Of a stretch of DNA of 64,000 nt, positions 49,994 to 60,301 are shown one piece after another; positions within the stretch are counted from its first letter, which is position 1; the number at the start of each line of letters is the position of its first letter. The notes under the pieces were generated by a model, which worked only from the letters and a program-made list of their open reading frames with translations, was not told the DNA's origin and searched no databases. Source of the DNA: Paramacrobiotus metropolitanus. Its lineage: Eukaryota; Tardigrada; Eutardigrada; Parachela; Macrobiotidae. The stretch is from contig NW_026570268.1 in NCBI RefSeq assembly GCF_019649055.1, positions 496,001 to 560,000 on the forward strand, read 5' to 3'. A program made the position numbers and the translations under genes.

Positions 49994-52883
49994 ATGGACT
50001 GCCCTGCAACGGATCGCCGCGCGGACGCCGTCTCCCTTGAAGAGGGGGAGATGTTGCTGCGAGGCGCCAGCGGAGTGGAATTGCAGGCCGAGGATGTGAT
50101 GCTGCCCGGGCCCTTCCAGCGCCACGAAGCCCTGGCCTACCTCATCGACTTCATGGAGGGCCGCGGCACGCTGCACCTGCTCCGCTTCTGGCTGGAGGTC
50201 CAGCACTTCTCCCACGTCCAGGCGGCGCCGCCCAGTCCGCCTGTCCCGAGTCAGGCTGATGCTTCTGTAGGATGCTGTTGCTGTCGGCAGCCGCCCGCGG
50301 GCGACGCTGCGCTGTCCCGTCCGCGCTTTCTGGATCTGGCGCATCCCGGGCGTCGGCGCAGTCCCTCCGCGATGGAGTTGCCGCGGGAGGAACTGACTGC
50401 CGAAAGGTAAAATGAACACCTGTTCGACATGCAGCGCTCTTAATTTTTATATCAATTTAATGGTGTTATCTTATTTAAATTGCATTTAAATTTTCAGTCA
50501 GATGGTTTTTGTTTGGTTTTTATTTGATCAGATAGTTTTTATTTTTAAATTAATGATTTTAATTTACCGTATATATTCCATATTTTAGTTGAGTCAGTTA
50601 TGGCTTATAGTTGAGTAATTTACTTAATTTACTTGAATTTAATTTTGAAACCCATTAATTCTCTTTTAATTTTGCTGTGATGGACAGGTCACAGATGTGA
50701 CTTTTTTATCAGTTTAACTTTAGCGTTTTTGCTGTTATTTTAATTTTATTATTTCGTTTAGTGATGCCAGTTCCGCGACGGAGTCGCCGTTGCCTCCACG
50801 ACTGGTCAGTAATCCCGGTAGGTTGCGGTGTCTGCGTGACAAGCGCTGTATTTGCGCGGAAGTGATTGTGAATCCGTCGGCTTTTGCGCAGAAATGGAGG
50901 AGTGTGCGCTGCGCATCTTCAGCCAGTACCTGGGTCTGGACGCGGCCGACGCGGTGCAGCTGCCGGTGGAGGACGCCGACGGGATGCGGCAGGAGGTGCT
51001 GGAGCGCATGTGCCGCGAGGACGGCCAGCTGGATCTGGACTGCTTCCGCGGCCCGCAGCAGGCCGCCTGGCAGCTCATTCAGTCGCGGTACACGCCGATT
51101 TCTTTCTGATTTAATGCCGATTTTTCATCAATCTTCTCATTATTCCGTCCCAATATAGAATTACATAATTTTGATCTTGATTTATTTTTTAATTAAAATT
51201 TTTATCATTTTTAATACTTCATTTAGTCACGGTACACCCCGATGTCTTGTTGATTCTGCCTGAAGTTTAATGACTACTGAGTACCGATTTTTCATATTGT
51301 AACTGATTTTTAATTTGTCTGTAATTGTGCTATAATTCTAGTTACCGGTACATTACAGTAATGTGATGTTACAGAATTTCCGCATGTACAATTGTACATC
51401 GTGTATGTGTAGCCGTGTTTCTTGCAGATATTTCGAGCAGTTCCGGTCGAGCTACCATTTCCTGCAGTACAAATCGCAGCTGGTGCTGGGCCAGCATTTC
51501 TACCTCTTCGACATCCTCAACAGTCCCGCCGCGCTGCCGTATTTTCTGGAGGTTAGTGACTGTAACTCATGCAACATTTTCAGTGAATTTTGACGGGAAA
51601 TGCCGGTGTTTAGTACACGGAATGCTGCGGCCAGGCGTACCTGGACGCGCTGTGCTTCCTGCTCAGCGGTCTGCAGTTTCTCCGCCATTCCGCGCGCGAC
51701 GGCGCTGGTGACGCTGATGTCGCCGGTGTGGCGCAAGTGCGCAGTGATGCCTGTGCCATCTTTGACAAGTACGTTGTCACATTATTTTACCTTATTTATA
51801 ATTTACGAAACAATATTATTAACCAAAGAAAAATGTCTAAATAATAATAACCATAGTTAAAATAGTTAATGATTAATTAATTAAAATAATCGCCTGATTT
51901 TTCGGACAGATATCTGTCCGTCCATAAATGCTCAGCGGTGTTAGCCGACATCGGCATCGCCGATGTCGTGGAGAAGAGTTTATCAGGTGACGATTGTGTG
52001 TGCGCGGCGTTCCGGCAAGCCGTGCTGGTCGTCTATGGATATTTCGCCCAGGTACTAAACGAACACCTTTCGCAATACACCGACTATTATATTTGTGTAT
52101 TTGTTTCGGCAGAACCATCTCAGCGCCTTCTTCCGCAGCCAGTCCTTTATGCGCTTCTTGATTGACCTGGAAGTGGCGCTGAAAGTGGCCTTGTTCGAGG
52201 CCGGCTTCGCTCCGTCCACGGCCAGCGGACCACCGGAAGTCAACGGAAAGGAAAGAGGACGGAAGCTGAATTCCGCTGCGAAGAGTCGGCCCGTGTCGCG
52301 CATGGAGAGCAGTGACGAGCCGGTGCTGACGCGCGGCAGTCGCAGCAGTATCGCCGACAGCAGCGACTGCGGCAGTTCCATCGATCTGTCGCTCGGTGTC
52401 GCCGATGTCTTCCCGTCCACCTCCAGGAACCTTAAGTTAGTGCCGATGTTGTCGCAAATTAATTGTTTTAAAAATACAAAATGAAGTGGATATAAGTTAA
52501 ACATTACACGAAATATTTAATCGATGAATTTACAAATAGAAAATCTTAAATCATTTTAACTTAAAATTTATACATAATTTGATGTTGTTAGAATTAATTA
52601 TTGATGTATTCAATGTACGTGTATATAAAATTGAAATTATGTGCCATCATGATACAGGAAGATGACCCTTGGGGAAGTTGACTCACTGGGTCATTTTGTC
52701 TCGTTCGGCGAGAAGGAGCCGGCGGCGCCGGTGACGGGCAGTCTGCACTTTCTGCACCGGACCATCCGCCGGCTGAAGAAGGAGGAACAGCGCCGGCAGC
52801 GCGACGAAGACGCCGCCAGTGAGGCGCAGCGCATCATCGACGACACGCTGCAGTCGGTGCAGTGCGGTCGGCCCTTCGATTAG
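49994..52883 (+). CDS. AKAP10: A-kinase anchoring protein 10 (D-AKAP2)
   Basis: Eight exons join in phase to 544 residues: 49994-50406, 50762-50817, 50892-51087, 51428-51551, 51614-51768, 51910-52051, 52113-52435 and 52658-52883. Human AKAP10 has 662. The first RGS homology domain is split: YLIDFMEGRGTLHLLRFWLEV at about 48-68, then a long insert, then YFEQFRSSYHFLQYKSQ near 222. A second RGS domain follows (about 315-395, ending FFRSQSFMRFLIDLEVAL). LGEVDSLGHF is a conserved AKAP10 block, and the helix DAASEAQRIIDDTLQSVQ near the end is in the place of the PKA-regulatory-subunit binding helix. AKAP10 tethers PKA to mitochondria and Rab-positive endosomes. The shorter length comes mainly from a reduced N-terminus and linkers. 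The C-terminal PDZ ligand of vertebrates is not obvious (ends RPFD). Confidence 0.85.
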
Positions 52884-53483
52884 CCGGTCTGCGACCTCAT
52901 ATCGACGGCGCGGATTTCCGGCAGCTGCGACACTGGACGACCAACAATAATTTGCAAGCGTGACAATAATGAATGTGATGCTGTTCTATGCTTTCTGCCT
53001 TTCCACGAGAGATTAAATGAATTTACTATTATTCCGCTGGCGAATATTCCAAAATAATCATACTAATGTTTTGTACAATTCCTGGTTAAATTGTTTTATA
53101 AAATTCGTGTTTATAAAATATTTATAAATTTTGCTGATGTGTGTGTTGAGCAGAACTGCTGTCAAAATTCAACAAATCAATAAATTGTGCAACTTTTCAA
53201 TCCAGAATAAGTAATTCAGTATGTACGAGTACCGAAGAATAGGTGGAAATATTGAGCGAGAAAATGCCGCAAGAATACTACGCAAAACTATGAGCGGGAC
53301 CGCGACTAGAACGCCCAACCGATCCATGAACCGCATACATTTCCAGTACCGTACAAAACCCCATTTCGTAAATGTAACTCTGGCAAATTAACGCGAACAC
53401 CCAACACGACAATATTAACTAAATCAACCGGATAGAAAACGGTGTGAACCAAGTGGAAAAGGAATACAGCCAGTCAATCCATC
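52884..53483. other. Convergent region between AKAP10 and UBE2K
   Basis: These 600 bases hold the two facing 3' untranslated regions. The sequence is AT-rich in the middle. No other feature is visible. Confidence 0.5.
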
Positions 53484-54623
53484 TCAGGGCGCCAGCTTCT
53501 CCGAGGCGCGGGTGACGTCCCATCCCGTCCAGGAGAGCGTGTCGCGGGCGTCGTTCTCGTTAAATCCCATGGCTACCAATTGCGCCACTTTATTGGCCAT
53601 CTCCGGCACGGTGGTGGGGGCGTGCGCGTGCACATGCGCCCAGTAGCGCGCCGTCAGGTCGAACAGGTGTCGGTTGCTCTTGAACTGACCGGCCACGATG
53701 GCGTCCTGCGGATCATCCGGCACCTGCGCAATCACCCTGATTATTCACTTATTTATTCAAATTTAGTTAGTAATTAATTTCTAATTATTTTGATACGGGT
53801 TTAATTGAAAGAAGAGAGAGGACGGAACGCAACTGGGGAGCTGAGGAGGGCCTGGACGGAGATGAGGACGGTGCGGAGCGTCATGGCGGCGGCCCAGTTG
53901 GTCTTGAGGATGTCCAGACAGATGGCGCCCGTGGCGCTGCTGACGTTGGGATGCCAGACCTTGGTGATGAAGCGCATCTCCGGCGGCCGGAACGGGTACT
54001 CGGGCGGGATCTTCACGTCGATCTGGAAGGTGCCGCCCTCGTAGGGGGTGCCCTGGGGACCCTTGATCGTGCCCAGCAGCTGCAATGAGAAGAGCCAACA
54101 ATGTCGCCGTTTTAATTCAAAATTAAATTAACCAAGGATTAAATTAGCATTAATTGGCATTAAAAAAGAAATAAATTATGAATTAACTGAATTAAACAGG
54201 AATTAACTGGATTTAAATACAAATTAAATCAGAAGATCATCAATTAAAATCAGAATTAATCACGATTTAATTAGGAACTGAAGTATAGTTACACCAGATT
54301 TAAATCACCATTAAATCAAATAAAAAAAATTCAGAAAGAATTACATAAGAATTACAATGAATGAAAGCAAACCAACATTCAACAAAATTGAAAGACAGTA
54401 AAAAAAATTAAAAATCGAAATTAAACCAGAATTAAATCGTAATAAAACTAAACGTTAAACGGCAATTAAATCAAAATTAAACTGCTGATTTTAACCCCGC
54501 TCGCACCTTGTCCAGCCGGCCGTCCACCGACTCGAGACTGACGATTCCCCGCTCCGCGTCCGTCGTCTTGGCCGCGTCGGCCAGTTCGCGCTGGATGCGC
54601 GTGATGGACATGGAGGTGGCCAT
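53484..54623 (-). CDS. UBE2K: Ubiquitin-conjugating enzyme E2 K (E2-25K)
   Basis: Three exons on the minus strand, 54507-54623, 53834-54079 and 53484-53723, all in phase 0, give 200 residues, the same as human UBE2K. The UBC fold includes [30 protein letters not shown] and the active-site Cys93 in GAICLDIL. The C-terminal UBA domain ([17 protein letters not shown]) is the hallmark of this class I E2, which makes K48-linked chains. Met at 54621-54623 is chosen as start because the product then matches the family length; an in-frame upstream ATG at 54660-54662 would add 13 residues. Donors are unusual (GTGCGA and GTTGCG). Confidence 0.93.
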
Positions 54624-56351
54624 TCTGTCCGCCAATCGACCAGCTCCCTCAACAACGCACAATTTCTCCCTCGGCGACGATTAGGTAGACGGTGGACGCC
54701 ACCAGCTAAAATTCTGCAAGCAGGCACACAACGTACACTAACTTCACATAAGATAAGCAACCAGTTTAGCTAGACAGCAGAGTAAGACTCGGTAAAAATC
54801 CTGCGGACTGGGTCAGAGGTTCGCGACGATCTCCAGCACGTTAATCAGTAATCACCGCGGCGAGAAGCAGTCGATCCTTACCTAGCGCAATACGGCCGCG
54901 GGAGCGCCACTCCGCATTCCCCGCACGCCAATCCTCAACCAAGCAGACGTCGCGGACAATGCAGTAAGAGTGTAAGGAACAAGCACGGGTGCGCTCGATA
55001 AATTATCTACTGCACTCTTGACTTGGGCTCCGCTGTTTCACTGCAAATATTTAATGGTATACTTTACAAGCTGAACTAGTACAAATACGAGATCCTGGAA
55101 TAAAGTTGGAAATACCAAAGTAACACGGCGCAAGATAAGTAATTCACAATAATAATGAGAATTTAGGATTAATTTCGCTTTTTCCAGTTTCTGCGAAAGC
55201 GAAAGCATGCATACGTAATGCTGTGCGTGGGGATAAATCATGGGTTATACAAATCCGCAGACCGAGAAATTCCCTGTATCTCAACCGAAATATTAGCGAA
55301 ATTGCATAGGCAGCCAGTACAGCATGTGTAAGGAAATTTACGGACATTCACGCTGTAAGGAAGGAAATTTACGGACAAAGCGCTTCTGCGCGTTTTCGCC
55401 ATTCAACCAGTGATCTAGGTGTGATGTGTGGAGATTCTGAGTTTTATGCTGATATTGTTTCGTCTAACTGCCTTTAGTGTCGGTAGAATTACAAATGTTA
55501 CACGTTGTCTTTGTAATGCTATCATCCTACATCGCTGCACTTGTACTGTGGCTTAATGATACGCTCTTCTGCTTCACGCAGTTCAACTTTCCCCTTATAG
55601 CCCTTATATTCCTGTAAAGCGGTCTTTCCCCTTATATGACTATATCCAATACTGACTGGCACGATAGAAGGGCTGGATAAATTAAATGAGATTTTCTTTG
55701 TAGTTTGCATGTTTCTTTCTTTACTTTGCCAGTTTGCCCCATGTATGATTTAACCAGTAAAGTACCATATATGACTACACTACGGTATATGCGCATTTAT
55801 TTCCGCCTACAGCAGCTTCTGGATTCCATGGGCGATATTTTCCGAGCTGGAACGGAAACCAGTTACAATGTAATTTCATTTGAAATGCCATTGCTGGCAG
55901 CAGCGACGGAGTTATGATTTATTCGCAAAATATAGGGCGTTGATTTGACGGGTTCCCTTTGTGTCAGAGACCGTCCTTGAATCATACAGGAAATGGAACA
56001 CAGAAAGATAAACCGCACCGAAGATTGTCAAGTAGCAGCGGTGTCTGTATAACTTTGGACATGTTTCTTTGCTAGCATTATTGATAAACCTCACTTAACA
56101 AATGGGTAATTTTATGATTTTTGGGAGGTAATTATTACTAAATAAGCTTATTTATTGATAACTGTAGAGTAACCCTGCACTTAACAGCGCTTTTGTACGG
56201 TATGAGCCGCACCACACTGTAATAACGTTCAACGGGTTCAGGACCGCTTCTTATTCACAAACGTACTGTACAAAACAGGAACGCTATACAAAACTATATA
56301 ACTGCACAAACGATAAAATCTGATAAAGGTATACTAAAAACTATACTGTCA
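54624..56351. other. Intergenic region upstream of UBE2K
   Basis: Positions 54624-55000 form the probable UBE2K promoter and leader. Beyond that, sequence is mixed and shows no intact gene. A short plus-strand open stretch at 55790-55917 contains DIFRAGTETSYN, resembling a cytochrome P450 I-helix motif, but it stands alone. The right end borders the transposase relic. Confidence 0.45.
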
Positions 56352-57736
56352 TCACAATTCAGCTAGATCGTTATCACCAGGTTCATCCGGTTCGATCACT
56401 TCAGGATTGTAGAAACTCAATTCCAAATCTTCGTTATCAGTTACTTGCTGATCGTTATCAGCGTCTTCATAGCTCTCACTACTAATGATGCCTGCACCGC
56501 GGAAACAGTTTTTTACACAGTCTACAGTAAGTCGTTTTAACGATTGGATACAAAATCAATAAACTCCTGTCGACTTGGTTTTTTCAAGTATCCAGCTCGC
56601 GTGCGAACGTCATCCTTCTGCTGTTTCTGCCAGGCCTCGTGTTCCTCCTTATAAAAGGTTTTATATGCTCGATTAATCCCGACATCCAATACGGGATGCT
56701 GTCCAGTCTGCCCGGCTGGAAAAAGAAACCTACAAAAACACGGTTAGTTAAATTGCTAGTGTTCCGTAATGTAGTTGAAGCAAATATTTGTGATAAAAGT
56801 TCATAAACACCTGTGCCACGTTCAGGTTTTCCAAAACTTCGGCACTACTGTTCAGCTTGTGCACTGGAACTTGGTTGCGAACCAGAGTGCGTGGACGCCC
56901 GTCATCGGAAAACGTTCTGCGGATCCAGGCGTGATCCAGCTGTTCGGTCCACCCCGCCGAAGAGGAACTTCCGACCACCACGTTGTCGGGAATGTTCAGC
57001 GACTTCATGATTTTCTCAGAAAACTGACCGGTTTTAGCAGCGCTTTTGAAATCTGTGTGGGCCGGAAGAATGCTGCCATCAGCAACAACAGTCAGTGTGA
57101 CCGTGAATCCTTCTATTTCGCCGGGAGAGTGGAGCAGACAAACATGTTTGGATCCAGTAGGGAAAATGGAACGCGGTTTTGGAGGTACCAGACGGACCAT
57201 CGTCTAATCCATGTTATAGACGTCCTTCATTCTGATTCAGCCTCCATTATGGTCCAAGTTACCATTCAGCTCAACCATGGTATCTAGAAACTCATTTTCA
57301 TCTTCGATGTACTGGACCGTCATTTCCGTCTTTATGAAAACATGCGTTGCAGCGCGGTATACAAGCCGCTGCCGTTTCTTGAAGTGAGAAACCCACTTTT
57401 TTTGGAAGCGTGGAACTGGTTTGTCGGCAGATGTTATCGACTGGCAATCCTCTTCTCTTCATGGCAAAGGTCGGCATTGGTGACACAGAGCCCCTTCTTT
57501 CCTTGGCTTAAAACTCACGAACGCAGCTCGGCATTCCACTTCTTAGAACCTCTATTAGTACAGTTCTTTAGTCGCTTCCCAACCGGCTTTCCGGCAGCAA
57601 ATCTTGCAACCCAGCGGCGCAAACTGCTCTCAGAGACAAAAGAATGCTTTCTGGCATACTCCTCATATGGTAAATTAGACTTTGCAAAGTGTAGAACGAT
57701 GCGCTTTATAATGTCCAAGGAGTAATCTTTAACCAT
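56352..57736 (-). pseudogene. Degenerate pogo/Tigger-like DDE transposase
   Basis: On the minus strand the start at 57736 (MVKDYSLD) opens an N-terminal helix-turn-helix-like region of about 70 residues. The catalytic region follows with VYNMD, then RSIFPTGSKHV, TVTLTVVADGSILPAH and VLDVGINRAYK, and the coding relic ends at 56352-56354. The order and motifs fit the pogo/Tigger (DDE_1) group of the IS630-Tc1-mariner superfamily. It is broken: a stop codon TAG directly follows the first catalytic Asp in NMD, the frame shifts between 57240 and 57510, and another stop and shift occur near 56540. Terminal inverted repeats were not found with confidence. It neighbours an intact LTR element, marking this gap as transposon-tolerant. 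Confidence 0.72.
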
Positions 57737-58113
57737 TTTTACTAATTTATGCTTTAACACACAAAATAAGTACACTAGATAATACTGATAAAGTAACAGG
57801 TTGCACAATCATACAAACTGTGTTGTCATAGTAATGAATCAATCGATCGATCGATCAATAAATCGATCGACCATTTAAGTGCGCTCACGTGCGTGCTCGG
57901 TGTGGCAACCGCATTGGGTGTTTGCGCCTAACCGTCGGCAGCATATGTGAATCGTGAACCCGCTCGTACAACGTACGTGCGTCTGCACTGTTAAAAATTC
58001 TGGCAAGTGGGAGGTTACTCTACTTACTAATTCCATGCGACTGAAGTCGATAGACTCCTATTGTAAGTCCAATGCTAAAATCTGGGTGTTTTTTTTTCTA
58101 AACAAAATAGCAC
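57737..58113. other. Short spacer between two mobile elements
   Basis: This holds a run of overlapping ATCGATCG words (57840-57870), a moderately GC-rich patch near 57880-57990, and the target site AGCAC (58109-58113) of the LTR element. No gene is seen. Confidence 0.5.
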
Positions 58114-58274
58114 TGTAGTGTACGTACATGTATAGACTGTACCTATTGTCGTATAGCAACGATGGTTATTGTGATACTTCTTACTTGTTGTTATTACCAG
58201 TTATCATTCAGTATCGATTGTACTGATGTGTGGTTAATTAATAAATATTAACTACAATACGGAGAGACTTCACA
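58114..58274 (+). repeat. 5' long terminal repeat
   Basis: This 161-bp repeat includes TTAATTAATAAATATTAAC near its end, with an AATAAA that could serve as polyadenylation signal. The presumed primer-binding site begins with TGGCGTGAAG just after the LTR; the matching tRNA was not determined. Confidence 0.9.
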
Positions 58275-58365
58275 ATGGCGTGAAGATAGTTAATCGGACT
58301 CGTACTGACTGGAGAGACAGAGAGAGTAGTGAGAAAGTAACGGCCCAAGTGCGGAAGGAAGTAGA

Positions 58366-59184
58366 ATGCCGCAGAATGGAAGTCTTCCGAGAGAAACCTT
58401 AAATGCGACGGGAGAAACACTGGTAGGCGTACCGGGACAACAGCTGCTGAGGATAACGCAGTTCGACCCTGACAGTGATGAATGGCCATACTGGAAGAAA
58501 CGCCTGAAGAACCATTTGTTTCTAACGAAAGTACCGAACGCAATGCAGTCTTCATTTCTGCTGGATTCGTTGTGCCCGAAGTCGTTCACACTTCTTTGCA
58601 AAATGTGCAAGCCGAAAGAACCGATGCAAATGCCAATTAAGGAACTCTATGAAATGCTGGACGCGGCATACCAGGAGTCGACCTTTTGGATAGCACAGCG
58701 AATTAAATTCTTCAGTGCGAAGCAGAAGACAGAGGAAACGCTGGTACAGTTTGCCAGCGAACTCAGGAGTAAGGTGGAACACTGCGACTTCCCAGAAGAC
58801 GAACAAGAGAAAAGCCTGATTGCTGTGTTTGTAATGGGAATGAAGGATGCAGTGACGAGAAAGGTCATGAGTCTAAAAGACTTCAAGACACTGAATGAAG
58901 CTTTAAAGGAAGCTAAAGAGAACGAAACGAAGAGAAAGGAATTAGGAATTGGAATTGAAAGTGAATCGGATCATGAAGTGAAGAAAGTCCGCAAATGGAA
59001 AGGAAAGAAAGGAATGAAAGGAAAGAGAGATCAGAGTCACGATAAAGATGAATGTTACCGCTGTGGTAAGTCAAACCACACGTCTAATGAATGCTTTTTC
59101 AAGGAGAAGGATGCTTCAATTGTGGTCAAAGAAGACATACAGCCCGAATGTGTTCAAACATTGGAAACAAGTACGTCACGGTAG
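58366..59184 (+). CDS. gag: Gag-like protein of the LTR element
   Basis: A single uninterrupted frame encodes 272 residues. The first 190 resemble retrotransposon Gag capsid domains of the Ty3/Gypsy type: FDPDSDEWPYWKKRLKNH, then an alpha-helical stretch with QKTEETLVQFASELRSKVEHCDF and FVMGMKD. A Lys-rich linker (GKKGMKGKRD) precedes one CCHC zinc knuckle at 230-243 (CYRCGKSNHTSNEC, spacing C-X2-C-X4-H-X4-C), which should bind RNA. There is no enzyme domain and no frameshift to one. The intact frame implies either youth or selection. It is not a host gene by context, being bounded by LTRs. Confidence 0.88.
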   Translation: MPQNGSLPRETLNATGETLVGVPGQQLLRITQFDPDSDEWPYWKKRLKNHLFLTKVPNAMQSSFLLDSLCPKSFTLLCKMCKPKEPMQMPIKELYEMLDAAYQESTFWIAQRIKFFSAKQKTEETLVQFASELRSKVEHCDFPEDEQEKSLIAVFVMGMKDAVTRKVMSLKDFKTLNEALKEAKENETKRKELGIGIESESDHEVKKVRKWKGKKGMKGKRDQSHDKDECYRCGKSNHTSNECFFKEKDASIVVKEDIQPECVQTLETSTSR

Positions 59185-59362
59185 AAAGGGATCCGTATGA
59201 CGTGTTGTAAGCGCCAAGGTGAACTGAAACTGAAGGGCGTACGTACTGGAAAGAACTAACAAAATGAACTTTATGTCAAGAATGGACATCGTTGCCAAGA
59301 AGCGTACTTAATGCTCATAAATTGTTGTTGTACTTTTACGACTGAAAAAGTGATGGGCGAGT

Positions 59363-59523
59363 TGTAGTGTACGTACATGTGTAGACTGTGCCTATTGTCG
59401 TATAGCAACGATGGTTATTGTGATACTTCTTACTTGTTGTTATTACCAGTTATCTTTCAGTATCGATTTTACTGATGTGTGGTTAATTAATAAATATTAA
59501 CTACAATACGGAGAGACTTCACA
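59363..59523 (+). repeat. 3' long terminal repeat
   Basis: This is the second copy of the 161-bp LTR, about 97% identical to the first by eye. The purine-rich AAAAAGTGATGGGCGAG immediately upstream is a candidate polypurine tract. Confidence 0.9.
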
Positions 59524-59528
59524 AGCAC

Positions 59529-60301
59529 ATAATAATCAAATCATATTTAAAGCACTAATCAAGCTCATAAGTGGTTGTGTGAAGCACTTGCTCGCTTCAG
59601 GCAATTAAAAAGTTACCTTGAAGTTGATAATCAAACAACATCAAAATGAATAGCCAGTATGATTTCTAACTATCATAACAAAACTAATTTACTAATAATA
59701 TTGTGCTTGCAAAAAGCTGCGCTTTGGAGACGCAATTGTTAAAGTTCTCAGTAAATGTTTTAGCTAACTATTATAATAATGAGCGGTTTCTCAGCCACTT
59801 CTTGCCCCCGGCAATCGAAGAGAATGCGTTGTGACCGTGATGAAAAGGAACGTGGGGAACGACTAGTTCCGACTTTGAAACAGTGTGCGATCTTAGTTTC
59901 GAACAAGGACGTTCGTTTAGTTCTAGTTTATTTAACGTTAACTCTTCCACAAGATGGAAAGACCGCTGTCAAAGATTAATCGAAAAAAAATGAAAAAACG
60001 AAAATGGACTTCTGTTTTTGTGTGCAACCAGTGAAATCGTTGTGCGAATCGCATCAACGTTGTGGGCGTGGCCAGTGGTCTGGTAAGTCAGTATTACGCA
60101 AAGGCAATAACAGATCATCAACTCTGAATCAGCGCGCTGCTCGCTCATTTTCTAGATTCTCTTCTCACTCCAGTTTTCCGCTTTCTGCACTTACGAAGTT
60201 TTGGTTTTACAAAATTAGCAGAAAAGCCGAAAACTTTGGAGTTCTCGCTCATTTCAATCGATCTTTTTTGTAGTTGTTGTGCTTGTTGGGCCCGTACAAT
60301 C
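59529..60301. other. Region upstream of C1QBP
   Basis: The left part (59529-59770) is AT-rich and the right part is probably the C1QBP promoter and leader. An open frame at 59779-59979 has no recognisable domain. A TACGTACG cluster is not present. Confidence 0.5.

Larger units (their letters stand above)
58114..59523 (+). mobile_element. Gag-only LTR retrotransposon (TR-GAG/TRIM type)
   Basis: Two 161-bp direct repeats, 58114-58274 and 59363-59523, start TGTAGTGTACG and end GACTTCACA, so they have the TG...CA ends of LTRs. They differ at about four positions. The element is flanked by the 5-bp direct repeat AGCAC at 58109-58113 and 59524-59528, a typical integrase-type target duplication. 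Only about 1.1 kb lies between the LTRs and it holds one gene, gag; protease, reverse transcriptase and integrase are absent. It must therefore be mobilised in trans. The low LTR divergence and intact gag suggest a fairly recent insertion. Confidence 0.92.

Noticed and set aside
59779-59979. Open frame upstream of C1QBP
   Set aside because: It is short, with no recognised motif and no splice connection to C1QBP.
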